From contig JAIYBT010000006.1 in NCBI GenBank assembly GCA_027488395.1, positions 98,600-162,599 of the forward strand: DNA of 64,000 bases, given 5' to 3'. This DNA comes from Methylophilaceae bacterium. Lineage in GTDB: Bacteria > Pseudomonadota > Gammaproteobacteria > Burkholderiales > Methylophilaceae. The notes below the pieces were generated by a model. The model was not told the DNA's origin and made no database searches. It worked only from the letters and a program-made list of their open reading frames with translations. The position numbers were made by a program, and so were the translations under genes. Each line of letters begins with the position of its first letter. Positions within the stretch are counted from its first letter, which is position 1. Shown in pieces: positions 37,245-47,024 of this stretch.

Positions 37245-40200
37245 ATGCCGGCTGCCAAAATTCCGAATAATGAACAAGGCAGGCTGCTGGCCTTAAAAAG
37301 TCTGAGAGTTTTGGATACTTCAGCTGAAGCTGAATTTGATGCAATCGTCAAAGCGGCATCCTTAATTTGCGATGTACCGATTTCGCTGATTAGCTTGGTC
37401 GATGAAGATCGCCAATGGTTTAAAGCCAATGTGGGGTTAGAGGGTGTGACAGAGATGCCGCGCGAGTTAGCTTTTTGCGCACATGCCATTCATGGTCAGG
37501 ATATTTTGGAAGTGGAAGATGCGACACAAGACGCACGTTTTGCTGACAATCCAATCGTACTGGCAAATCCTAATATTCGCTTTTATGCAGGCGCGCCTTT
37601 ACGATTAAGCACGGGCGAAAATGTGGGTACGCTTTGCGTGTTGGACTCTGTACCGCATCAACTCTCTGATCAGCAACGGGTTATTTTGAGCTATCTGGCA
37701 ACCGCTGCGACCCGCGCGCTTGAAAACCACCGTTTACGTGCGTCCGAACGCGCAATTCTCACCGCGGAAGAAGCCTTGCTAGAAGCCGCCAATTACACTG
37801 CTTCGATTTTCAGAAACACCAAAGAGCCCATTATTGCACTCATGCTTGATGGCACTGTCACCCATTGGAACGAAGCGGCTAAAAAGTTATTTGGGTATAG
37901 CCAAGATGAAATCTTGGGCGAGAACATTTCAACCATCATCCCGCCTGAAAACTTAGCGCAGCACATACAGTTTATCGCAACCATTGCTGAGTTTACTGAT
38001 GGCTTTGCATATGTGACAAAACGACTCAGTAAGGCAGGTGAGTTGATTGATGTTGCGGTGAGTTTGGCGCCTCTGTTCAATGGGGCTGGAAAACTGATTG
38101 GTGCAACAAAGATCATTCATGACATACGTGAACAAAACAAAACTAGACAGTTACTGGCGGACAATGAGGCCAAATATAGAGCGTTGAGCGAAACATCGCC
38201 ATTAGGGGTATTTGCAACTGATGCAACAGGTTTATGCACTTATACCAATAAACGCTGGCAGGATATTTTTGGGCTCAGTGACGCAGAAAGTTTAGGACAC
38301 GGCTGGACTGATACGATACATCCATTAGACCGCGAGGCTTTTTTTGATGAGTGGCAACGATCATCTAGATCTCATCTTGAATTTGATATGGAGTTTAGAG
38401 TTCGCCTCATTGATGGAACGATCCGCTATGTGCATTCACGATCTCGCCCCGTGATCGATGATCAAGGTAAGGTTAGCAGCTTTGTTGGTTCGGTAGAAGA
38501 TATTACAGAGCGCCAAAAAACACTGGCGCGTTTAGCCACCAGTGAAGAGCGTTTGCGTAAGCTTTATCAATCTACGCCTGCAATCATGCAATCGATTGAT
38601 CCTGAGGGTAGATTAATCAGCGTAAGTGATTATTGGTTGGAAAAACATGGCTATACGCGCGATGAAGTGATCGGTCGACATTCCGCTGAATTTATGACGC
38701 AGGAATCTGCTAAATATGCACGTGAAGTGGTGATACCGCGGATGATGCAAGAAGGTTTTTGTGAAAACATCGCCTATACCAAAGTAAAAAAGAACGGAGA
38801 ATTATTTGATGTCTTGCTATCTTCAGTCGTGGAACATGACAGTGCAAGCAAGCCACTACGTGCCATGTCCGTGATGGTGGATGTCACAGAGGAAAATGCA
38901 GCCAAACGTGCTACCGAGGCATTACTCGGTACTATCCGAACCCAGTTCATTACATCGATTACAGATGATCAAGGCATTATTTTAGAAGTAAACGATGCTT
39001 TTTGCGAAATTAGTCAATACACGCGTGAAGAGTTAATTGGCGCGCATCACCGTATTGTCAACGCGGGAATACACCCAAAAGCGTTTTTTGCTGACATGTG
39101 GACTTGCATCACTCAAGGTCTGCCGTGGAAAGGTGAAAAATGTAACCGTGCAAAAGATGGCAGCTTGTATTGGATTGCCACGGTTGTCTCACCTTTAAAA
39201 AGTAATAACGGCTCGGTAGAGCGCTATATTTCAATATCTACTGATATTACCCAACGCAAGCATAATGAAGTAGCCCTGGCAGAGGAGCAAAGATACTTAG
39301 CTTCGGTAATTGAGGCGACCAAAGCAGGCACTTGGCAATGGAATGTGGCAACAGGAGAGTGTCGTTTTAATGATACTTGGGCAGCCATGCTGGGTTATAC
39401 ATTAGCCGAATTAGGTGAGCAAAATTTTGAATTGTGGGCAAAGCATGTGCATCCAGATGATGTTGCACAAACCCGCGTTAATCAACTCAAGCATTTTAAT
39501 GGCGAAACTCCGATGTATGAAACTGAGTTTCGGATGCGCCATAAAGCAGGGCATTGGGTATGGCTGTTATCGCGGGGGCGCGTATTATCTTGGACAGAAG
39601 ATTGCAAACCTGCATGGATGTATGGCACGCATACCGACATAGGCGAGCGTAAGCAACAACAAATCGCTTTACAAAAAAGCCAAGATTTTCTGGATCGTAC
39701 GGGGCGTATGGCGGGCGTTGGCGGTTGGGAGGTGGATTTAGCCACCCATGAAGTCTATTGGTCAGACCAAAGTTGTTTGATTCATGGTGTATCGCTAGGC
39801 TATAAACCAACCTACGAAGAAACGTTAGATGCATATCCGCCAGAAGCCCGAATGATTGTAGAGGCTGCATTTAAGCAGTTGATTGAAAATAACCAAAGCT
39901 ACGATTTAGAGCTCCCTTATATCCGTGCCGATGGAAAAAAAATATGGGTGCGCACCCAAGGCTCAGCAGAGTTTGTTGACGGTAAAGCTGTGCGCGTATA
40001 TGGCGCATTTCAAGATATTACTTTACGTATTGAGCAGCAACATGCAATTAAAGTAGCTAATGATCGCGTTAACATAGCCACGAAAAGTGGTGGGATTGCT
40101 ATTTGGAGTTACGATGTATTCACTGATCAATTACATTCAGATGCTACGATTAATTTGCTTTACGGCCTTCCCGAAGACGAAGTTTTAACCCTCAAAAAAT

Positions 40201-42134
40201 GGGCCTCAATGTTGCACCCCGATGATCGGGAAGAAACAATAAAAGCATTTCAAGATGCGATCGCTGGAATTAGCCAATTTGATGTCGAGTTTCGTGCGGT
40301 TTGGCATGATGGAAGTACCCATTACATCCGTGCTAAAGCGACAATTACGCAAGACCAGAATGGCAGAGCATTGCAGATGTTAGGCACCAATTGGGATGTA
40401 ACTAAGCTACGCGAATTGTCGCTAGAAGTTGCCAAGCAACATGAAACCTTGCGGGTGACGTTACAATCAATTGGCGATTCGGTCATTACCACTGATGCCA
40501 AAGGTCGTGTTACCTGGCTAAATCCCGTAGCAGAGCGTATGACAGGTTGGTTGACTCATGAAGCCAAAGGCAAACCTTTAGCATATGTATTCAATATCTT
40601 AAACGAAGTCACTCGCAAAGTAGCAGAGAGTCCTGTGGCTGAATGTTTAAGACACGGCAAAATTGTGGGCCTGGCAAACCATACCACGCTGATCTCGCGA
40701 GACGGGATTGAATATGGCATTGAAGATTCTGCCTCACCGATTCGCTCTGATAATGGCAAGATTATTGGCGTTGTGTTGGTCTTTCATGATGTGACTGAGC
40801 AACGACGATTGAGCAGAGAAATGACGTACCGCGCAAACCATGATTCATTAACTGGTTTGGTCAACCGTGCAGAATTTGAAGCGCGCCTAACGCGTATTTT
40901 GAATCAGGCCAAAGTAGAGGGCACTTCGCATGCACTGATGTTTATTGATTTGGATCAGTTTAAATTAGTTAACGACGCATGCGGCCACAGTGCAGGGGAC
41001 ATGTTGTTGAAACAAGTGAGCAAAATGTTCATTGAAATTGTACGTTCACGGGATACTTTGGCAAGGCTAGGAGGCGATGAATTTGGCGTTATTTTGGAGC
41101 AATGCACGACTGAACAAGCCCAACGCGTCGCCCAAACTATTTGTGACCGTATGGACGAATACCGCTTTATTCATGATGGAAAACGTTTCCGAATTGGCGC
41201 AAGCATAGGATTGTCGATTCTCGATGGCAGATGGGCCAGTATTGCAAATGTTATCCAGGCGGCAGACTCGGCCTGTTATGCAGCAAAAGAAGCTGGGCGA
41301 AATCGGGTGCATACTTGGATAGATGCGGATATCAATATGCGCTCACATCAGGGTGAAATGCAATGGGCAACCCGTATCGAATTGGCGATTGATGAAAATC
41401 AATTTGAGTTATATGCCCAACGTATATTTTTAGTCGACCAAGCACATGCATTACAGGCGGAATCTAACATTCATGCCGAAGTGTTATTACGGCTAATCGC
41501 GCCTGATGGAGAAGTGATTTCCCCAGCGGTATTTTTGCCAGCTGCAGAGCGTTTTCACTTAGCTTCCCGCGTTGATCGCTGGGTATTAGAGCATGTCATT
41601 CACTGGATGCAATCATTACAAGATATCTCCACTTTGAGCACCATCTGTGTGAATTTTTCAGGGCAATCGATTGGTGACCGAGCATTTCATGCGCATGCTA
41701 CTGAATCCTTAATGAAGGCGGGAAGAGATATTTGTGAACGTATTTGTATAGAAATAACCGAAACTGTGACAGTGACCAATATTATTGACGCCTCTTTATT
41801 TACAGAACAAGTACGTCAATTAGGGGTAAGAGTCGCTTTGGATGATTTCGGCGCAGGTGCGTCATCATTTGGTTACTTGAAAACGCTAAAAGTAGATATG
41901 CTTAAAATAGATGGTCAGTTTATCAAAGCCATGATTGATGATCCCTTAGACGATTCCGCGGTACGTTGTTTCGTCGATGTCGCGCGGATTTTGGGTTTAA
42001 AAACAGTCGCAGAATATGTCGAATCTGAAGACATCCTTGCGCATGTGCGCAGTTTAGGGATTGATTATGTTCAAGGTTATTTAATGCGCAAACCTACGCC
42101 AATTCACGAGCTGTTTGAATTGGTTTCAGGCTGA
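37245..42134 (+). CDS. Giant GAF-(PAS)8-GGDEF-EAL cyclic-di-GMP signalling protein
   Basis: This 1629-residue protein has no clear membrane helix, so it is probably cytoplasmic. Order: GAF domain (about 20-165; LISLVDEDRQWFKA, APLRLSTGENVGTLCVLD); eight PAS/PAC repeats starting near 182, 309, 433, 561, 684, 811, 938 and 1065, most closing with a D-I/V-T-E-x-x-x PAC end; GGDEF near 1195-1365 with an intact RLGGDEFG and an inhibitory RSRD five residues before it; EAL near 1375-1625 with EVL in place of EAL, VNFSGQS, EITET, LDDFGAGASSFGYLK, KIDGQF and AEYVE. Both cyclase and phosphodiesterase sites look complete. Many sensor domains suggest integration of redox, light or ligand signals, but no cofactor residue can be named with confidence. 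AAGGAGAT lies 5 bases upstream of the ATG. It is flanked by decayed genes and has no operon partner. Confidence 0.92.
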   Translation: MPAAKIPNNEQGRLLALKSLRVLDTSAEAEFDAIVKAASLICDVPISLISLVDEDRQWFKANVGLEGVTEMPRELAFCAHAIHGQDILEVEDATQDARFADNPIVLANPNIRFYAGAPLRLSTGENVGTLCVLDSVPHQLSDQQRVILSYLATAATRALENHRLRASERAILTAEEALLEAANYTASIFRNTKEPIIALMLDGTVTHWNEAAKKLFGYSQDEILGENISTIIPPENLAQHIQFIATIAEFTDGFAYVTKRLSKAGELIDVAVSLAPLFNGAGKLIGATKIIHDIREQNKTRQLLADNEAKYRALSETSPLGVFATDATGLCTYTNKRWQDIFGLSDAESLGHGWTDTIHPLDREAFFDEWQRSSRSHLEFDMEFRVRLIDGTIRYVHSRSRPVIDDQGKVSSFVGSVEDITERQKTLARLATSEERLRKLYQSTPAIMQSIDPEGRLISVSDYWLEKHGYTRDEVIGRHSAEFMTQESAKYAREVVIPRMMQEGFCENIAYTKVKKNGELFDVLLSSVVEHDSASKPLRAMSVMVDVTEENAAKRATEALLGTIRTQFITSITDDQGIILEVNDAFCEISQYTREELIGAHHRIVNAGIHPKAFFADMWTCITQGLPWKGEKCNRAKDGSLYWIATVVSPLKSNNGSVERYISISTDITQRKHNEVALAEEQRYLASVIEATKAGTWQWNVATGECRFNDTWAAMLGYTLAELGEQNFELWAKHVHPDDVAQTRVNQLKHFNGETPMYETEFRMRHKAGHWVWLLSRGRVLSWTEDCKPAWMYGTHTDIGERKQQQIALQKSQDFLDRTGRMAGVGGWEVDLATHEVYWSDQSCLIHGVSLGYKPTYEETLDAYPPEARMIVEAAFKQLIENNQSYDLELPYIRADGKKIWVRTQGSAEFVDGKAVRVYGAFQDITLRIEQQHAIKVANDRVNIATKSGGIAIWSYDVFTDQLHSDATINLLYGLPEDEVLTLKKWASMLHPDDREETIKAFQDAIAGISQFDVEFRAVWHDGSTHYIRAKATITQDQNGRALQMLGTNWDVTKLRELSLEVAKQHETLRVTLQSIGDSVITTDAKGRVTWLNPVAERMTGWLTHEAKGKPLAYVFNILNEVTRKVAESPVAECLRHGKIVGLANHTTLISRDGIEYGIEDSASPIRSDNGKIIGVVLVFHDVTEQRRLSREMTYRANHDSLTGLVNRAEFEARLTRILNQAKVEGTSHALMFIDLDQFKLVNDACGHSAGDMLLKQVSKMFIEIVRSRDTLARLGGDEFGVILEQCTTEQAQRVAQTICDRMDEYRFIHDGKRFRIGASIGLSILDGRWASIANVIQAADSACYAAKEAGRNRVHTWIDADINMRSHQGEMQWATRIELAIDENQFELYAQRIFLVDQAHALQAESNIHAEVLLRLIAPDGEVISPAVFLPAAERFHLASRVDRWVLEHVIHWMQSLQDISTLSTICVNFSGQSIGDRAFHAHATESLMKAGRDICERICIEITETVTVTNIIDASLFTEQVRQLGVRVALDDFGAGASSFGYLKTLKVDMLKIDGQFIKAMIDDPLDDSAVRCFVDVARILGLKTVAEYVESEDILAHVRSLGIDYVQGYLMRKPTPIHELFELVSG

Positions 42135-42156
42135 GTCATGACAAATCAACTGCCGT

Positions 42157-42345
42157 TTAAAAAATGCAGGGCGGCTTCTCTTTTTTGGCAAAAGACGCTA
42201 AGCCCGTGGCAATTAAATCTGCGTTGATAAAGACAGGCCGGTTAGAATCATTTAGCAAATACAAACTGGCGAAGGTGAGTTTTCCTGCGCCAGTTGTCTT
42301 GCAATCATGATGATTTTCCTCATTGGTATAGCAACTGCTACGCTG
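42157..42345 (-). pseudogene. Remnant of a zeta-toxin-like kinase gene (P-loop part)
   Basis: On the minus strand one open frame without a start codon reads TTGAGKLTFASLYLLND, then RPVFINADLIATGLASFAKK, and stops. This matches the N-terminal core of zeta-toxin-family kinases: Walker A GPNGAGKTTFA, a short spacer, then F-x-NAD-x-IA-x-GL-S-PF. The rest of the fold is absent: the frame ends at 42157 and the next gene follows at 42134 on the other strand. The first Walker residues (GPN) are already replaced by KTT. No antitoxin partner is seen. It is best read as a fragment left after deletion, possibly when the neighbouring GGDEF/EAL gene arrived. Confidence 0.6.
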
Positions 42346-42401
42346 TCAAATTGGATGCCTGCATTCGCGCTAATAACGTACAAAGCAGGTGTTTATTCGC
42401 A

Positions 42402-44183
42402 TTATTTCTGCCAAGTATCCTTCAAAGTCACTGTTCTATTAAACACGGGCTTGTCTACTAAGCTGTCTTTTAAATCTGCCACAAAATAACCGTGGCGCTC
42501 AAATTGAAAGTGCTCCCCCGGCTGTGCCGTTTGCGCGCTGAGTTCGAGTTGCGCGGTGATGGTCGTGACTGAGTTGGGGTTAATGTCGTCTAAAAAGTCA
42601 CGTTCGCCACTGCCGGGGTGTTCGGCGACAAACAGTCTGTCATACATGCGAATGTCGGCGCTATAGGCGTGTGCGGCACTCACCCAGTGAATATTGCCTT
42701 TCACTTTAATGCTATCCGCGCCCGGCGTGCCTGATTTAGTGTCAGGCAAATACTCACAATGCACGGCAATCACGTTGCCGGCGTCGTCTTTATCGCAGCC
42801 TAAACATTTCACTACATAGCCATAGCGCAAGCGTACGGTATTGCCCGGGAACAAGCGGAAATAGCCTTTGCTAGGGGTTTCCATAAAGTCTTCACGCTCG
42901 ATCCACAAGGTTTTGGAGAGCTTGACCACACGCTTACCCATCTCGGGGTGTTGCGGATGATTAGGTGCAAAGCAATCTTCGGCTTGGTCTTCAGGATAGT
43001 TATCGATGATTAACTTCACTGGGTCTAGCACGCCAATTTTGCGCGGGGCACTATCATTAAGTACTTCGCGCATGCAGTCTTCTAAAATGCTGTAATCAAT
43101 CCAAGAGTCAGCTTTGGATACGCCGATCCGGTCTGTAAATAATTTAAAGCCGGCTGGGGTATAGCCACGACGACGCGCGCCAGCCAAGGTAGGTAAACGT
43201 GGGTCATCCCAACCAGTCACGTGTTTTTCTTCTACCAGTTGAATCAGTTTGCGTTTTGAGAGTACCACATAGGTGAGGTTGAGCCGCGCAAACTCGTATT
43301 GGTAAGGCACTGGGTTAGCAAGCAAGCCTGCCTCGACCAAACGTGCCATCAGCCAATCGTAAAATGGACGTTGGTCCTCAAACTCTAGCGTACAAATGGA
43401 ATGGGTAATTTGTTCTAGGGCATCTTCAATCGGGTGGGCAAAGGTATACATGGGGTAGATACACCATTTGTCACCAGTATTGTGGTGATGCGCACGGCGA
43501 ATCCGATAAATCGCGGGGTCGCGCATGTTGATATTAGGTGAAGCCATATCAATTTTGGCACGTAGCACCATGCTGCCATCGGCATGTTTGCCATCACGCA
43601 TTGCTCTAAACAGCGTGAGGTTTTCTTCGATGCTGCGGTCGCGATAAGGGGAAGCCACGCCCGGCTCGGTTAAGGTGCCGCGGTTGATACGCATTTCTTC
43701 AGCGGTTTGCGCATCGACATAGGCGTGGCCATGCTGGATTAATGCCTCCGCCGCTTGATACATGACATCAAAATAATCCGAAGCGTAATACAAGTTGTGC
43801 TCATGTTGGCCGTTTGGCGTGGGGTTGTCCCAGCCAAAGCCCAGCCAAGCCACCATGTCGCTGATACTATCGACATATTCTTGGCTTTCTTTTTCGGGGT
43901 TGGTGTCATCAAAGCGTAAATGACAAACGCCTTCATAATCGCGCGCTAAACCAAAGTTTAGAAAAATCGATTTGGCATGGCCGATATGCAAATAGCCATT
44001 GGGTTCGGGGGGGAAACGCGTACGAATCTTAGCAAAATCGACTGGGCCTTGTGCTTGATGGCGTGCATCGCCAGGCGAGCCTGCCCAGCGTTTTTGCGCG
44101 AATTTGTGTTCTGCTAGGTCTTTGTCAATGATGGCACGAATAAAATTAGAGGCTGGGAGAATGGGCGCTTTTTCAGTAGACAT
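42402..44183 (-). CDS. glnS: Glutaminyl-tRNA synthetase
   Basis: GlnS charges tRNA-Gln with glutamine. The 593-residue class I enzyme has the HIGH motif in RFPPEPNGYLHIGHAKSIFLNFG, LRFDDTNPEKE, DWLMARLVEAG, the KMSKS-type VLSKRKL and two beta-barrel anticodon domains at the C-terminus (KLSKTLWIERED, FQFERHGYFVADLKD). It is somewhat longer than E. coli GlnS (554) owing to an N-terminal extension. A glnS gene implies direct charging of tRNA-Gln rather than only transamidation. It is divergent from birA with a 166-base gap. Confidence 0.97.
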   Translation of the reverse strand: MSTEKAPILPASNFIRAIIDKDLAEHKFAQKRWAGSPGDARHQAQGPVDFAKIRTRFPPEPNGYLHIGHAKSIFLNFGLARDYEGVCHLRFDDTNPEKESQEYVDSISDMVAWLGFGWDNPTPNGQHEHNLYYASDYFDVMYQAAEALIQHGHAYVDAQTAEEMRINRGTLTEPGVASPYRDRSIEENLTLFRAMRDGKHADGSMVLRAKIDMASPNINMRDPAIYRIRRAHHHNTGDKWCIYPMYTFAHPIEDALEQITHSICTLEFEDQRPFYDWLMARLVEAGLLANPVPYQYEFARLNLTYVVLSKRKLIQLVEEKHVTGWDDPRLPTLAGARRRGYTPAGFKLFTDRIGVSKADSWIDYSILEDCMREVLNDSAPRKIGVLDPVKLIIDNYPEDQAEDCFAPNHPQHPEMGKRVVKLSKTLWIEREDFMETPSKGYFRLFPGNTVRLRYGYVVKCLGCDKDDAGNVIAVHCEYLPDTKSGTPGADSIKVKGNIHWVSAAHAYSADIRMYDRLFVAEHPGSGERDFLDDINPNSVTTITAQLELSAQTAQPGEHFQFERHGYFVADLKDSLVDKPVFNRTVTLKDTWQK

Positions 44184-44349
44184 GGTGTGTTTTATTTCTT
44201 CAGAATTGGGTTTATTTTACACCCATCGCGGGGCTGGCCAAAACGGATAATACAGGCGTTTTAGCCTAAAAGTGAATTTGCGCATATGCTACACTGCGTG
44301 CCTACTCTGCGCGTGAACCCCTTGTAATGATGTTGTTTACATTTTCTGC

Positions 44350-45339
44350 ATGAATAAACTGGCTTTACCCATTTTGGCGGTGTTGTCTGATGGTAAGTTC
44401 CATTCTGGCGAGGCCTTGGCACAGCAGTTTGGCGTGACGCGTGCCACCATTTTTAATGCGGTGCGCGAGGCGCAGACGTATGGCGTCACTATCTTTTCGG
44501 TGCATGGGCGCGGGTATCGCTTACCACACCCAATAAAGTTACTTGATCAAACCGAGATTATGCAGGCCATTGGTGAACATGCTGCTTGGTTTCATCTATT
44601 GGTATTGGCGCAAGTTGATTCAACCAATCGCTATTTGATGCAAGAAAGTGTGCGCGGCATCGCCCACGGCACTTGTGTGGTTGCCATGATGCAAACCGCA
44701 GGACGTGGTCGTCGTGGTCGACAATGGTTGTCTAAATTGGGGGGGAGTTTGACTTTTTCGCTACTTTGGCGCTTTTCGTGCGGGGCGGCGGGACTCACTG
44801 GATTGAGTTTAGTGGTCGGTTTGGCATTGGTCCGCGCATTGCAAGCAATGGATTTTGTCGCAGTAAAGCTTAAATGGCCCAATGATATTGTGGTGTTGAT
44901 ACATGGCCAATGGCATAAATTAGGCGGCATTTTGATTGAATTGCAAGGCGATATGGAAGGCCCCAGTGCTGCGGTGATTGGGATTGGTTTAAATTTAACG
45001 GTTGATGACACCATGCAACAACAGATCGCACAACCAAGTATTGGCTTACACCAATTGCTAAGCCAATTGATCGATCCTAATCATCTGTTGGGGCGGTGTT
45101 TGCAACAACTTGCGGTGGATTTAAACACGTTTAGCGAATTCGGATTTGAACCCTTTAAAGCAGCATGGTTAGCCCAGCATGCTTATCAACAACAAGCAGT
45201 ACAAATCCATTTAAATAACGGCAATATCCAGACTGGCAAAGCGGTCGATGTTCAAACGGATGGCAGTTTGTTGGTGGAAACCGCTGAGGGTTTGATCGCG
45301 TTCCATTCAGGTGAAATTAGCTTGCGGGGGGCTGCATGA
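44350..45339 (+). CDS. birA: Biotin-protein ligase with N-terminal HTH (BirA)
   Basis: BirA activates biotin as biotinyl-AMP and attaches it to acetyl-CoA carboxylase; long forms also repress biotin genes. The 329-residue protein has a winged helix (residues 1-60; SDGKFHSGEALAQQFGVTRATIFNAV, GRGYRLP), the ligase core (VDSTNRYL, the biotinyl-AMP loop TAGRGRRGRQWLSKLGG, LKWPNDIVV, GKLGGIL-like HKLGGILIE, GIGLNL) and a C-terminal SH3-like cap (GKAVDVQTDGSLLVET). It is therefore a class II, bifunctional type. The coaX ATG overlaps its stop by 4 bases. Confidence 0.95.
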   Translation: MNKLALPILAVLSDGKFHSGEALAQQFGVTRATIFNAVREAQTYGVTIFSVHGRGYRLPHPIKLLDQTEIMQAIGEHAAWFHLLVLAQVDSTNRYLMQESVRGIAHGTCVVAMMQTAGRGRRGRQWLSKLGGSLTFSLLWRFSCGAAGLTGLSLVVGLALVRALQAMDFVAVKLKWPNDIVVLIHGQWHKLGGILIELQGDMEGPSAAVIGIGLNLTVDDTMQQQIAQPSIGLHQLLSQLIDPNHLLGRCLQQLAVDLNTFSEFGFEPFKAAWLAQHAYQQQAVQIHLNNGNIQTGKAVDVQTDGSLLVETAEGLIAFHSGEISLRGAA

Positions 45340-46214
45340 AGTTGTTAATTGACGCAGGGAATACCCGTATCAAATGGGCATGGTTGCCAACAACCTCTGC
45401 ACGTGTCATGCCAGATTTTCAGCCATCACACTGTGATACCCAAGCTTGGTTAGCGTTAGACGCACGCACCCAACAAGCATCTGCGCTCGCGCAGGCAGTG
45501 ATGCAGGCTGAGCAGGTATGGGTCAGCAATGTGGCTGGCGTTTCTTTTGACCAAGCATTGCGTCAGTGTCAAACGCAGGCGAGCATCCATAGGATGCAGT
45601 CTCCAGCGCATTATGTTGGATTGCATAATCACTATCTGCAGCCAAGCCAATTAGGGGTGGATCGCTGGTTATGTAGCTTGGCAGTGTGGCGTCTATTGGG
45701 ACAATCCGCATTGGTGGTGAGTGCGGGGACCGCGCTCACTATCGACGCCTTGCAAGTCGATATGACGGCTGATACGGCCCATTTTTTGGGGGGCAGTATT
45801 CAGCCTGGGCTTGCTCTAATGCGTCATAGCTTGCAACAAGGTGCTGCCCAGTTGGCGCCTGCGTGGTCAGACTATGGCACTGCCGAGTCATTATTTAGTG
45901 CCTCCTCATGCGAAGTCTTTCCCACCCAGACCTCAACCGCCATGATGCGTGGATGTCAGCTAGCGATGCTTGGCGCAGTACAGATGCAATATCGCGTATT
46001 GGCACACAGGCTAGCACACGCGCCTTATTTGGTTTTGACTGGCGGCGATGCAGCATGGATGCATCATGATCTGTTGCACGTTACAGTCAATACAATCGAT
46101 AAAGCCGCACCTCATTTGCCCGTTGTTCAAGCAATTGCGGCGGAAAAAATCACGTATATTCCAGAATTAGTGTTGCATGGTTTAGCCATCGTTGCCCAAG
46201 AAATGCATAAATGA
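45336..46214 (+). CDS. coaX: Type III pantothenate kinase
   Basis: CoaX phosphorylates pantothenate, the first step of CoA synthesis, and is not feedback inhibited. The 292-residue ASKHA-fold protein has the phosphate motif KLLIDAGNTRIKWAWL, GVDRWLCSLAVW, VVSAGTALTIDAL, FLGGSIQPGLALMRHSL and LTGGDA. Length is slightly above average. It overlaps birA and the SPOR gene by 4 bases at each end (ATGA), so the three genes form a tightly coupled operon, as is common in betaproteobacteria. Confidence 0.94.
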   Translation: MKLLIDAGNTRIKWAWLPTTSARVMPDFQPSHCDTQAWLALDARTQQASALAQAVMQAEQVWVSNVAGVSFDQALRQCQTQASIHRMQSPAHYVGLHNHYLQPSQLGVDRWLCSLAVWRLLGQSALVVSAGTALTIDALQVDMTADTAHFLGGSIQPGLALMRHSLQQGAAQLAPAWSDYGTAESLFSASSCEVFPTQTSTAMMRGCQLAMLGAVQMQYRVLAHRLAHAPYLVLTGGDAAWMHHDLLHVTVNTIDKAAPHLPVVQAIAAEKITYIPELVLHGLAIVAQEMHK

Positions 46215-46930
46215 AACTGATTTTCTGGTGTTTAATTTTACTGAATGTCGTATTTGGCGTGTTGATTGCAACGCATCGCGACACAGCGCCTTCTGCATTA
46301 CTGCAAGCGGAGTTGCACCCAGAACACATGAAGCTGTTATCCCCCAATGAGTTGGCCAGCTTCCCAATGCGTTCGTCCACAGCGAATGACGCAACCGTCC
46401 CGAACGAAGGCTTAGTCAACATGGCCTCTACCCCGCTCAATGCAGAGCAAACCTTAGACTTGGCCTGCTACGAGTGGGGAAGTTTTAATGCAAATGCCAG
46501 CACCCAAGCATTGAAGATTGCAAAACAATTGAATATCAAAGCCTTGATTAATCAACAAACTGCTGCAAGCCAACATACGCGTTATTGGATTTATCATCCC
46601 CCGCTCGACAACCTAGAGGCTGCGCAACAAACCACCGAAACCTATAAACGACTTGGCGTAGATGACGTTTTTATTGTGCAAGACCCGCAATCTAAGTTTG
46701 CTATTTCGTTTGGTGTATTTCGGGATGAGCGTCTGGCGGATAAATTGATGACGTCTTTAAAAGCGAAAGGCATTCAAGCCGTGGTTAAATTAAGGCGATT
46801 GGGCGGTGAGGGGCAAACCCTGCTACAACTGAATCAAATCAGTGTTTTACAATATCAATCGCTTAAAAAAACACAGCCGTTGTTTCCGGATGCAGAGTTA
46901 AAACAAGTCGATTGTGCTGAACAGTCATAA
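46211..46930 (+). CDS. Membrane-anchored SPOR-domain protein
   Basis: The 239-residue protein has one N-terminal membrane helix (LIFWCLILLNVVFGVLIA), a periplasmic linker, and a SPOR-like domain at about 115-200 (RYWIYHPPLDNLEAAQ, FAISFGVFRDERLADKLM, GIQAVVKLR). SPOR domains bind denuded septal peptidoglycan, so a role in cell division or wall remodelling is likely. Its start overlaps the coaX stop by 4 bases. A two-way terminator follows. Confidence 0.75.
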   Translation: MKLIFWCLILLNVVFGVLIATHRDTAPSALLQAELHPEHMKLLSPNELASFPMRSSTANDATVPNEGLVNMASTPLNAEQTLDLACYEWGSFNANASTQALKIAKQLNIKALINQQTAASQHTRYWIYHPPLDNLEAAQQTTETYKRLGVDDVFIVQDPQSKFAISFGVFRDERLADKLMTSLKAKGIQAVVKLRRLGGEGQTLLQLNQISVLQYQSLKKTQPLFPDAELKQVDCAEQS

Positions 46931-46967
46931 TGCTTAACAGGAATAGTGCGTTTGGGTTTCATAACCA

Positions 46968-46997
46968 AAAAAATAGCCGCTTCTGCGGCTATTTTTT
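46968..46997. terminator. Bidirectional terminator between the SPOR gene and lpdA
   Basis: A perfect 13-bp inverted repeat AAAAAATAGCCGC / GCGGCTATTTTTT with a TTCT loop gives a T tract on both strands. It lies between convergent genes and would serve both. Confidence 0.9.
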
Positions 46998-47024
46998 GCA
47001 AGTCATCTAGCGATTACGATGTGA

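Noticed and set aside
42264..42295. Inverted repeat AACTGGCG/CGCCAGTT that could be a glnS terminator
   Set aside because: The loop is 16 bases, the T tract is broken, and the sequence codes for the P-loop of the zeta-toxin remnant, which explains it better.
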